DNA of 64,000 nucleotides from Rubrivivax sp. (GTDB lineage: Bacteria; Pseudomonadota; Gammaproteobacteria; Burkholderiales; Burkholderiaceae_C). Positions 14,554 to 22,459 of this stretch are shown here, piece by piece. Location of the stretch: NCBI GenBank assembly GCA_016719535.1, contig JADJYX010000001.1:1054001-1118000 (forward strand), given 5' to 3'. Within the stretch, counting starts at the first letter, position 1; every line of letters begins with the position of its first letter. Under the pieces are notes generated by a model. That model was given only the letters and a program-made list of their open reading frames with translations. It was not told the DNA's origin and made no database searches. The translations under genes were made by a program, and so were the position numbers.

Positions 14554-15999
14554 CTATGCCTCTTCGGCCCAGGCGCAGCCATCGCGCGCGACGAGTGCAC
14601 TGGCGGCAGCCGGGCCCCAGCTGCCGGCGGCATAGGGGCGCGGGCCGGCGGGGTCGACGGACCAGGCCTCGAGGATGGGCATCACCCAGGCCCAGGCCCG
14701 CTCCTGCTCGTCGCTGCGCACGAACAGGTTCAGGCGGCCGGCCAGCGCGTCGAGCAGCAGCCGCTCGTAGGCGCCCACGCGCTGGCTCGGGAAGGCCTTG
14801 TCGAAATCGAGGTCCAGCGACACCGGCGTCAGCCGTTCGTCGTTGCTGCCGCCCTTGGCCGCCAGCAGGTGCAACTCCAGCCCGTCCTCGGGCTGCAGCT
14901 TGATCACCAGCTTGTTGGCGCAGTGCGTGCCCGGGAAGATCGGGTGCGGCACGTCGCGGAAGTTGACGACGATCTGCGCGTCGCGCGCCGCCAGCCGCTT
15001 GCCGGTGCGCAGGTAGAAGGGCACGCCGGCCCAGCGCCAGTTCTGCACCTCGGTGCGCAGCGCGACGAAGGTCTCGCAGCGGCTGTCGGGCGGCACCTTC
15101 ACCTCGTCGAGGTAGCCCGGCACCGCCTGGCCGTTCAGCGCGCCGGCGCGGTACTGGCCGCGCACCACGTCGCGCGCCACGGTCTCGGGCGTGAAGGCTT
15201 TCAGCGACTTCAGCACCTTGAGCTTCTCGTCGCGGATGGCGTCGGCATCGCTGCTGGACGGCGGCTCCATCGCGATCATCGTCAGCAGCTGCAGCGCATG
15301 GTTCTGGATCATGTCGCGCAGCGCACCGGTCCTGTCGTAGGTGTCGCCGCGCGTGCCCACGCCCAGACCCTCGGCCAGCGTGATCTGGATGTTGGCGATG
15401 CTCTCGCGCCGCCACAGCGGCTCGAACAAGGCATTGCCGAAGCGCAGCGCCATCAGGTTCTGCACCGCCGACTTGCCCAGGTAATGGTCGATGCGCAAGG
15501 CCTGTGACTCGGCAAAGGCGGCGCGCACGATGCGGTTGATCTCGCGCGCGCTCGCCAGGTCGTGGCCCAGCGGCTTCTCCAGCACCACGCGCACATTCGA
15601 ACCGTTGAGCCCGGCGCGGCCGAGCTGCTCGCAGATCACCGGGAAGAGGTGCGGGCTGGTGGCCAGGAACAGCACCACCGTAGCGGCCTGGCGCTCGTCG
15701 GTCCAGCGCTTCAGGCCCGCATAGTGCTCGGGCTGCGACAGGTCCATGCGGCGGTAGTGCAGCAGCTCGGCAAAGCGCGCATATTCGTCGTCGGTGGGCT
15801 GCTTGGCTTCTTCGACGCCGGCAAAACGGGCGCGGATATAGGCGCGGTATTCGTCGTCGCTGCGCTCGTCGCGCGCCACCGCCAGGATGCGGCCGCCCGG
15901 GGGCAGCTTGCCGTGGCGAAAGGCCTGGAACAGCGCCGGCATCAGCTTGCGCCAGGTGAGGTCGCCGGTGCCGCCGAAGAAGACGAGGTCGAAGGACAT
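14554..15999 (-). CDS. zwf: Glucose-6-phosphate 1-dehydrogenase
   Basis: Zwf oxidises glucose 6-phosphate to 6-phosphogluconolactone and makes NADPH, feeding the pentose phosphate and Entner-Doudoroff routes. The 481-residue protein has the nucleotide-binding GGTGDL at residues 9-14 (usually GATGDL) and the substrate motif RIDHYLGK near residue 170. A conserved RTGKRL lies in the C-terminal half. It leads a minus-strand group with a beta-helix gene and hexR, and its promoter region holds a HexR-like palindrome at 16033-16047. Confidence 0.96.
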   Translation of the reverse strand: MSFDLVFFGGTGDLTWRKLMPALFQAFRHGKLPPGGRILAVARDERSDDEYRAYIRARFAGVEEAKQPTDDEYARFAELLHYRRMDLSQPEHYAGLKRWTDERQAATVVLFLATSPHLFPVICEQLGRAGLNGSNVRVVLEKPLGHDLASAREINRIVRAAFAESQALRIDHYLGKSAVQNLMALRFGNALFEPLWRRESIANIQITLAEGLGVGTRGDTYDRTGALRDMIQNHALQLLTMIAMEPPSSSDADAIRDEKLKVLKSLKAFTPETVARDVVRGQYRAGALNGQAVPGYLDEVKVPPDSRCETFVALRTEVQNWRWAGVPFYLRTGKRLAARDAQIVVNFRDVPHPIFPGTHCANKLVIKLQPEDGLELHLLAAKGGSNDERLTPVSLDLDFDKAFPSQRVGAYERLLLDALAGRLNLFVRSDEQERAWAWVMPILEAWSVDPAGPRPYAAGSWGPAAASALVARDGCAWAEEA

Positions 16000-16032
16000 G
16001 CCGCTCGATCAGCCGCCGCCTGTGCTTCGGCC

Positions 16033-16047
16033 TGTAATTTTGTTACC
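16033..16047. promoter_or_regulatory. HexR-like operator before zwf
   Basis: TGTAATTTTGTTACC is an imperfect palindrome of TGTAA and TTACC around five bases, close to the TGTAAT-ATTACA type of HexR site reported in Proteobacteria. It lies 34-48 bases upstream of the zwf start, between it and the upstream beta-helix gene, and the hexR gene is two genes downstream. This fits autoregulated control of the operon. One half-site base differs from perfect symmetry. Confidence 0.6.
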
Positions 16048-16116
16048 GCGACGATGATGCAGAAGTTTCTTCGGCCGGTCAACGCGGCCGCCGCGCCGCG
16101 CCGCGCCGGGCCGCCG

Positions 16117-17292
16117 TCAACGCGACTGCATCGCGCCCGGCGACCAGGCCGCCGGCGGCTGGATCGGGCGGGTGCCGCGCGGGAGCCTGAATTCGGCGAT
16201 CGGCTGCAGCGACTCGCCGCCACCCTGGCCCGCCGGCAGCGCCTGGCCGCGCCAGCCCGAGGCCTCGGCGAGGCCGAAGTCCAGCGTATAGATGCTGTTT
16301 ACCGCACGCCGCCGGAAGGCCCACACATTGCCGCTGAAGTCGCCGCGCGTGCCCGGGCTCAGCAGGCCCAGGCCGAGGCTGACGTTGTTGACCGCCTTGA
16401 CCTCGGTGCCCGCGGGCAGCCGGTCCTCGAAGACGCGGACGAACCAGCTCGGCGGCCAAGGGTTGCCGACAAAGCTGTTGTGCGACAGGTACAGGCCGCT
16501 CTTGGGCCAGGCATTGCCTTCGCTGCCGTAGGCCACCATCACCGGGTTCTGCGCCCCGGTGCCCTGGCCGATGACGTTGCCGATCACCCAGACCAGACCG
16601 CCGTTGGGCAGGTCGATCTCATACGAGGCCTGGCCCTCGTCGCCGTCGTGGATCAGGTTGTAGGCGATGCGGGACTCGCTGGCGCGGCTCTTGATCAGGT
16701 GGCCTTCGTAGCCACTGTAGAAGCGGCTGCCGCGCACGCTGAATTTGCCGATGCGGCCCACGTACAGCAGGTGGTGCAGACCGCCTTCGATGCGCGGGGC
16801 GAGGCCGAATTCGCTGTCTTCCACCACCAGTTCGGCCGTCGCATCGTTGCCCGTCAGGATGCCGGCCTCGTTGTCCAGGAACAGGCAGTTGCGCACCGTG
16901 AGCTTGCCGGTCTCGTGGCGGATGCCGGCGCCGTTGGCGTCGTCGGCGCGGGCGCCGCGGAACTCCAGGTTTTCGATCGTCACGTCACCGCCGCGCACGA
17001 CGAGGATGGCCTTGCGCTCGGCCACACGGCCCTTGGCCTCGAGCACCGGGCGCCCGTCGACGGCGCGGATGGTCAGTCGCCTCTGGGTCACCACGCCGGT
17101 CTGGCCCTGGTAGGTGCCGGGCATCAGCGCGATGGTGTCGCCATCGGCGGCCGTGGCCAGCGCCTGGGCCAGCGTCATCGACGGCGCCTGCGGCCCGACG
17201 ATCAGGGTGGCCGCGTGGGCGGGGGTCAGCAGCAGGGTGGCCCAGAGGACCAGGCCGCCCAGCCGCTGGGTCTGCAGTTTGACGTGTGACAT
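16117..17292 (-). CDS. Secreted right-handed beta-helix protein (second copy)
   Basis: This 391-residue protein has a clear signal peptide (residues 1-27, ending TPAHA) and a right-handed beta-helix of short strand repeats. It shares HHLLYVGRIG, IDLPNGG and HLIKSR-type blocks with the 331-residue protein on the other side of zwf. It is longer by a C-terminal extension after the helix. I chose the ATG at 17292 because it starts the signal peptide; the open frame extends 40 codons further up. It is divergent from the afuA-like gene. Substrate is unknown; an envelope or exported role is inferred. Confidence 0.7.
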   Translation of the reverse strand: MSHVKLQTQRLGGLVLWATLLLTPAHAATLIVGPQAPSMTLAQALATAADGDTIALMPGTYQGQTGVVTQRRLTIRAVDGRPVLEAKGRVAERKAILVVRGGDVTIENLEFRGARADDANGAGIRHETGKLTVRNCLFLDNEAGILTGNDATAELVVEDSEFGLAPRIEGGLHHLLYVGRIGKFSVRGSRFYSGYEGHLIKSRASESRIAYNLIHDGDEGQASYEIDLPNGGLVWVIGNVIGQGTGAQNPVMVAYGSEGNAWPKSGLYLSHNSFVGNPWPPSWFVRVFEDRLPAGTEVKAVNNVSLGLGLLSPGTRGDFSGNVWAFRRRAVNSIYTLDFGLAEASGWRGQALPAGQGGGESLQPIAEFRLPRGTRPIQPPAAWSPGAMQSR

Positions 17293-17401
17293 GGTGCGGG
17301 ATTCTGGACCTGCTTTGACGGCCGGCAGCGTGCGCGAAGCAGACGCGGCCTCCGGGCTTCCACCGACCCCGGCAGCGGTCGGCGGGGTCATGGGCGCGCT
17401 A

Positions 17402-17419
17402 TCGTCACACAACTGTCAT
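17402..17419 (+). promoter_or_regulatory. Pho-box-like direct repeat before the AfuABC genes
   Basis: TCGTCAC (17402-17408) and CTGTCAT (17413-17419) are two 7-base direct repeats spaced 4 bases apart, giving the 11-base period of a PhoB site; the second repeat matches the consensus unit exactly. It lies 24-41 bases before the GTG start of the binding-protein gene. Phosphate-starvation control of the transporter is inferred. It could also act on the divergent beta-helix gene. Confidence 0.55.
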
Positions 17420-17442
17420 AAATCACTCAGGAGATCCGCGCC

Positions 17443-18478
17443 GTGTCGATCCGCCGTTCGTTCGTTCCCGCCATTGCCGTGGCGGCCAGCGCCGCCTGCC
17501 TGCCCGCCCAGGCCCAGGACGGTGGCCAGCTCAACGTCATCTGCTCGGTGCAGGCCGAGTGGTGCAACATGATCCAGACGGTGTTCGCGCGCACCACGGG
17601 CATCAAGGTCAACATGTCGCTCAAGGGCTCGGGCGAGGCGCTGGCGCAGCTGATCGCCGAGCGCGCCAACCCCAAGACCGACGTCTGGTTCGGTGGCACC
17701 GGCGACCCCCACCTGCAGGCCGCCGAACAAGGCCTGGCGCTGGAATACAAGAGCCCGGCGCTGCCGCAGCTGCACGCCTGGGCGCAGCAGCAGGCGCAGC
17801 AAAGCGGCTGGAAGACGGTGGGCATCTACAGCGGCCCGCTGGGCTTCGGCTACAACACCGAGCTGGTGGCCAAGAAGAAGATGCCGGTGCCGCAGAGCTG
17901 GGCCGATCTGCTCAAGCCCGTCTACAAGGGCGAGATCCAGGTTGCCAACCCGGCCAGCAGCGGCACCGCCTATACGATGATCGCCACGCTGGTGCAGCTG
18001 ATGGGCGAGGACAAGGCCTTCGACTACATGAAAGCAGCTGCACAAGAACATCGCCACCTATACGCGCAGCGGCACCGGACCGATCAAGGCCGTGGCGCGC
18101 GGCGAGACCACGGTGTCGATCAGCTTCGTGCACGACGGCCCGGGCGAGGCGATGCAGGGCTTTCCGGTGGCCACCATCACGCCGGCCGAGGGCACGGGCG
18201 CCGAGATCGGCTCGATGACGATCATCAAGGGCGCGCGCAACCTCGACAACGCGAAGAAGTTCTACGAATGGGCGCTCACCGCCTCGGCGCAGGAGATGGG
18301 CGCCGCGGCCAAGCAGTTCCAGGTGCCGTCGAACAAGGCCGCCAAGGTCGACCCGCGCGTGCCCGACTTCAAGAAGATCAGGTTCATCAACTACGACTAC
18401 GCCAGATATGGCGCCAGCGCCGAGCGCCGGCGGCTGATCGGCAAGTGGGAAAAAGAGGTGAACTCGCTGCCGCGCTGA
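17443..18478 (+). pseudogene. afuA: AfuA/FbpA-type ABC binding protein, frameshifted
   Basis: This is a periplasmic solute-binding protein of the COG1840 class, taken up here by the two following transporter genes. A signal peptide ends near residue 25 (PAQAQ). The first 196 codons run in one frame to 18030. The rest, including VSISFVHDGPGE and the C-terminal KWEKEVNSLPR, lies in another frame. The sequence ATG AAA GCA GCT reads through as ATG AAG CAG CTG if one A of 18031-18033 is removed. Joined, it would be a normal 344 residues. Members carry Fe3+ or, for AfuA, hexose phosphates. It may be a real mutation or a sequence error. Confidence 0.8.
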
Positions 18479-18482
18479 TCCC

Positions 18483-20690
18483 ATGGCGCTCGCGCTGACG
18501 CGCGGCCAGCAGCGTTCGCGCCGCATCGTCGCCTTCTGGCTGCTGCTGGGCCTGGCGGCTTTCGTGCTGCTGCCCTGGTACTACCCGCAGAACCTGTCAC
18601 TGTGGCGCGCGCTGCCCGGCGTCTTCGGCAGCGCTGAAACCGCCAGCGCCATCGTGCAGGCGCTGCAGCACGGCAGGCCCTGGTTGTGGATCGGCCTCGC
18701 GGGGCTGGCCTTGTGCGCGGCCGGCTGGTCGCTGCCCGCCGGCCGCCTGCAGGGCTGGCTGTGGGTGCTGGGTGCCGGCGGCGCGCTCGCCGGGCTGCTG
18801 GCCAGCGGTTTTGCCATCGGCGCCACCGGCTGGTCGTTCGAGACGCTCAACGCCTGGTTCGGTGAGCTGCCCGGCGGGCAATTCGGCATCGGCCTCGGTG
18901 GCGCGCTGCTGCTGCCGGCGCTGCTGATGCTGCTGGGCGCGGGCATCGCGCGGCTGGGCTATTTCCGCGGTGACCTCTTCGTCGCCGGCGCGGTGGTCTT
19001 CTGCTCGGCGCTGCTGCTGCTGTTCGTGGCGCTGCCGGTGGGCAAGAGCCTGATCGGCGCCTTTGTCGACGAGGGCGGGGCCTTCTCGCTGGCCGCGCTG
19101 GCCGAAAGGCTGGGCCAGGACCGCGTCTGGGGCCTGGGTTGCGTGGTCGGCGGCGTGCGCTGCGGCGTGGCCTGGAATACGCTGTTCCTGGCGCTGCTCA
19201 CCGCCACCGGCACCACCGTCCTGGGCACGCTGATCGCGCTGCTGGCCGAACGCAGCCACAAGCGGCTGGCGCGGCCGCTCAACATCCTGGCGCTGCTGCC
19301 CATCATCACGCCGCCCTTCGTCGTCGGCCTGGGCCTGATCCTGCTGTTCGGCCGTGCGGGCCTGGTCAACCAGTTCCTGGAATGGGCCTTCGGCATCCCG
19401 CCCACGCGCTGGTTCTACGGCCTCTTCGGCGTCTGGCTGGCGCAGCTGTTCGCTTTCACGCCGATCGCCTTCATGATCATGCGCGGCGTGGTGCAGGGCA
19501 TCAGCCCCAGCCTGGAGGAAGCCGCGCAGACGCTGCGCGCCAGCCGCTGGCAGACCTTCCGCACGGTGACGCTGCCGCTGATGAAGCCGGGCCTGGCCAA
19601 TGCCTTCCTGGTGGGCTTCATCGAGAGCATGGCCGACTTCGGCAACCCCATCGTCGTCGGCGGCTCCTATGCGGTGCTGTCGACCGACATCTTCTTCGCC
19701 ATCGTCGGCGCGCAGTACGACCAGGGGCGTGCCGCCTCGCTGGCGCTGATCCTCACCGGCTTTGCGCTGACCATCTTCTTCATCCAGCAGCGCGTGCTGG
19801 GCAAGACCAGCTACACCACGCTCACCGGCAAGGGCGACAGCGGCTTTGCCATGCCCTTGCCCGAGGGCGTGCGCCGCGCCTGCACCGGCCTGGCGCTGCC
19901 CTGGCTGGCCTTCACGGTGATCGTCTATGTCTTCGCCTTCATCGGCGGCTTCGTACAGACCTGGGGGCGCGACTACACGCCCACGCTGGCCCACTTCCGC
20001 ACCGCCTTCGATTTGCAGTGGGGCGAATTCGGCCTCGTGTGGGCGGGCACGGCGTGGAACTCGCTCTTCACCACGCTCAAGCTGGCAGCCATCGCGGCGC
20101 CCATCTGCGCCGGCATCGGCCTGCTCATCAGCTGGCTGCTGGCGCGCACGCAGTTCGTGGGGCAGAAGGCCTTCGAATTCGGCGCGCTGCTGGCCTTCGC
20201 GATTCCCGGAACGGTGCTGGGCGTGAGCTACATCCTGGCCTTCAACGTGCCGCCCTTCGAGCTGACGGGCACCGCGCTGATCATCGTGCTGTGCTTCGTC
20301 TTCCGCAATTTGCCGGTGGGCGTGCGCGCCGGCACCGCCAGCTTCAAGCAGCTGGACAAGAGCCTGGACGAGGCCAGCACCATGCTGCGCGCCGGCACCG
20401 CCACCACGCTGCGCCGCGTGGTGCTGCCGCTGCTCAAGCCCGCGGTGGTGGCGGCGCTGGTCTACAGCTTCGTGCGCAGCATGACCACGGTGTCGGCGGT
20501 GGTCTTCCTGGTGACGGCCGAGAACGAACTGGCCACCACCTACATCATCGGCCGCGTCGGCAACGGCGACTACGGCGTGGCGCTGGCCTATTGCACGGTG
20601 CTCATCGTGCTGATGTCGCTGGCCACCGCGCTGATCCAGTTTGTCGTCGGCGAGCGCAAGCTCGGCCGCCGCGGCACCCAGGCTCATTGA
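18483..20690 (+). CDS. afuB: AfuB/FbpB-type fused double ABC permease
   Basis: This 735-residue inner-membrane protein carries two permease domains in one chain, as in AfuB/FbpB transporters. Each half has an EAA loop: SPSLEEAAQTLRAS near residue 343 and LDEASTMLRAG near 630. There are at least a dozen hydrophobic segments, and the first 180 residues form extra membrane helices before the first domain. It starts 4 bases after the binding-protein stop and is followed by the ATPase gene. The transported substrate is uncertain: Fe3+ or a sugar phosphate. Confidence 0.88.
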   Translation: MALALTRGQQRSRRIVAFWLLLGLAAFVLLPWYYPQNLSLWRALPGVFGSAETASAIVQALQHGRPWLWIGLAGLALCAAGWSLPAGRLQGWLWVLGAGGALAGLLASGFAIGATGWSFETLNAWFGELPGGQFGIGLGGALLLPALLMLLGAGIARLGYFRGDLFVAGAVVFCSALLLLFVALPVGKSLIGAFVDEGGAFSLAALAERLGQDRVWGLGCVVGGVRCGVAWNTLFLALLTATGTTVLGTLIALLAERSHKRLARPLNILALLPIITPPFVVGLGLILLFGRAGLVNQFLEWAFGIPPTRWFYGLFGVWLAQLFAFTPIAFMIMRGVVQGISPSLEEAAQTLRASRWQTFRTVTLPLMKPGLANAFLVGFIESMADFGNPIVVGGSYAVLSTDIFFAIVGAQYDQGRAASLALILTGFALTIFFIQQRVLGKTSYTTLTGKGDSGFAMPLPEGVRRACTGLALPWLAFTVIVYVFAFIGGFVQTWGRDYTPTLAHFRTAFDLQWGEFGLVWAGTAWNSLFTTLKLAAIAAPICAGIGLLISWLLARTQFVGQKAFEFGALLAFAIPGTVLGVSYILAFNVPPFELTGTALIIVLCFVFRNLPVGVRAGTASFKQLDKSLDEASTMLRAGTATTLRRVVLPLLKPAVVAALVYSFVRSMTTVSAVVFLVTAENELATTYIIGRVGNGDYGVALAYCTVLIVLMSLATALIQFVVGERKLGRRGTQAH

Positions 20691-20697
20691 GAACCCC

Positions 20698-21756
20698 ATG
20701 ACCGCAGGCATCGAATTCCGTCAGGTCACCAAGCGCTACGGCGACGCCAAGTCGCCGCTGGTCGTCAAGGGCGTCGACCTGACCGTGCCCAAGGGTACGC
20801 TGACCACCATCCTCGGCCCCAGCGGCTGTGGCAAGACCACGCTGCTGCGCATGATCGCGGGGCTGGACGCCTGCACCGCTGGCACCATCCTCATCGACGG
20901 CCAGGACGTCACGCACCTGGGCCCGGCCGAGCGCAACGTGAGCATGGTGTTCCAGAGCTACGCGCTCTTCCCGCACATGAAGGTGATCGACAACGTGGCC
21001 TATGGCCTCACGGTCACCGGCGTCGGCCGCGACCAAGCCGCGCGCCGGGCGCGCGCCGCGATGGAGATCGTCGGCCTGCCGGGCTACGAGGACCGGCTGC
21101 CGAGCGAGCTCTCCGGCGGCCAGCAGCAGCGCGTGGCGGTGGCGCGATCGCTGGTGCTGGAGCCTTCGGTGATGCTGTTCGACGAGCCGCTGTCGAACCT
21201 GGACGCGCGGCTGCGGCGCAGCATGCGCGAGGAGATCCGCGCGCTGCAGCAGCGGCTCAAGCTCACCGTGGCCTATGTCACCCACGACCAGAGCGAGGCG
21301 CTGGCCGTCAGCGACCAGATCGTGGTGATGCATGCCGGGCTGATCGCGCAGGCCGGCACGCCGCAGCAGTTGTACGAGCACCCGGCGAGCGAATTTGTCG
21401 CCGGCTTCATGGGCGAGGCCATGCTCTTTACCGGTACGGCCACCGCCGACGGCCGGGTGCAGCTCGGCCCGCTGCAGTTGCCGGCGCGGCGCCCGGTGCC
21501 GGCCGGCCCGGTGAAGGTGGCGGTGCGGCCCGAGGCCTGGACGGTGACCGATGCGGTGTCCGGTGCGGCGGCCGACGCGCTGCCGGGCACGCTGCTGAAA
21601 TGCGCCTACCTCGGCAGCTTCCAGGAGCTGACCGTGGCCACGGCCATCGGCGAGATCTTCGTCGTCTCGCCCGATGTGTCGCGCCGCTGGACCGTGGGTG
21701 ATGCGCTGGCGCTGCGCCTGTCGGGCAGCGGCGTGTCGGTGGTGGCGGCTGGCTGA
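20698..21756 (+). CDS. afuC: AfuC/FbpC-type ABC ATPase
   Basis: This 352-residue ATPase energises the permease before it. Walker A GPSGCGKTT, signature LSGGQQQRVAVARS and Walker B VMLFDEPLSNLDARLR are all intact, and a C-terminal TOBE-like domain begins near residue 245. The family includes Fe3+, spermidine/putrescine and sugar-phosphate transporters. I chose the ATG at 20698, at the conserved MTAGIEF start, 7 bases after the permease stop. An upstream in-frame start at 20641 overlaps afuB. Confidence 0.9.
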   Translation: MTAGIEFRQVTKRYGDAKSPLVVKGVDLTVPKGTLTTILGPSGCGKTTLLRMIAGLDACTAGTILIDGQDVTHLGPAERNVSMVFQSYALFPHMKVIDNVAYGLTVTGVGRDQAARRARAAMEIVGLPGYEDRLPSELSGGQQQRVAVARSLVLEPSVMLFDEPLSNLDARLRRSMREEIRALQQRLKLTVAYVTHDQSEALAVSDQIVVMHAGLIAQAGTPQQLYEHPASEFVAGFMGEAMLFTGTATADGRVQLGPLQLPARRPVPAGPVKVAVRPEAWTVTDAVSGAAADALPGTLLKCAYLGSFQELTVATAIGEIFVVSPDVSRRWTVGDALALRLSGSGVSVVAAG

Positions 21757-21769
21757 ACGACGCGGCGCC

Positions 21770-22459
21770 TCACAGCGCCAGCTCCACCGCGCGGCCTTCC
21801 ACGCGCAGCAGCAGGGTGCGGGCGCCGATGCGCTCGAGCACGATGCCGGGCGCCAGCGCATCGCCCTCGCGCACGATCTGGCCGGCCAGCAGCACGAAGC
21901 TCTGGCTGCGGTCCTGCGACTGCACGGCGCCGCCGAAGGCCAGCTGGGCCACCGCGCTGCGCTGCGGCTCGGGCAGCGCGCTGGCGGCGATGGGGCGGGG
22001 CGGCGCGGTGCTGGCGGTGGCCGGGACCGGCGGTGGTGCGGCGATGGCGGCCTCGGTCACCGCGCGGGCCGGCCGGGGCTTCGCGGGCGCCGGCGCCGGG
22101 GGCGGAGCGACGGCCGCCGGCGCGGCGGGCGCAGGTGCTTTGACCACGACCACCGGAGCGGCCGGTGCCGCCACGACCGGCGCCGGAGCGGGCGCCACCG
22201 ACGGCGCGGCGGCCGGAACCGGCCGCGCGATCGTGGTGGTTGCGGGCCCGGCGTCGCTGTGGCCCCACCACCACCAGGCTGCGGCCGCCGCCAGCACCAG
22301 CAGGGCCAGTGCCGTGATCGTGAGCGCCCGTTGCCGGGCGGCGCGCGATGCCGGGCCGGGGGCGACATTCAGCGGCGCCGCCACCTGCTGCAGGGCCGGT
22401 GCCTGGCCACGCCGGCGTTCGGCATCGGCGCGGCGCAACGCATCGAGGATGTAGGACAT
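21770..22459 (-). CDS. gspB: Type II secretion protein GspB
   Basis: GspB works with GspA to pass the GspD secretin through the peptidoglycan. The 229-residue protein begins MSYILDALRRADAERRRGQ, the GspB hallmark, and has one membrane helix at about 45-65. A long Pro/Ala-rich periplasmic linker follows, then the C-terminal GspB domain (SFVLLAGQIVREGDALAPG). Its start overlaps the gspA stop by one base. The other secretion genes are not in this window. Confidence 0.88.
   Translation of the reverse strand: MSYILDALRRADAERRRGQAPALQQVAAPLNVAPGPASRAARQRALTITALALLVLAAAAAWWWWGHSDAGPATTTIARPVPAAAPSVAPAPAPVVAAPAAPVVVVKAPAPAAPAAVAPPPAPAPAKPRPARAVTEAAIAAPPPVPATASTAPPRPIAASALPEPQRSAVAQLAFGGAVQSQDRSQSFVLLAGQIVREGDALAPGIVLERIGARTLLLRVEGRAVELAL

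Noticed and set aside
17293..17412. Forty extra N-terminal codons for the second beta-helix protein
   Set aside because: They would place a non-hydrophobic stretch before a clear signal peptide and cover the divergent promoter region with the Pho-box-like repeat.
17443..18498. The 351-residue product of the afuA frame as read
   Set aside because: After residue 196 it is Arg-rich and unlike any binding protein, while the true C-terminal half is plain in another frame.
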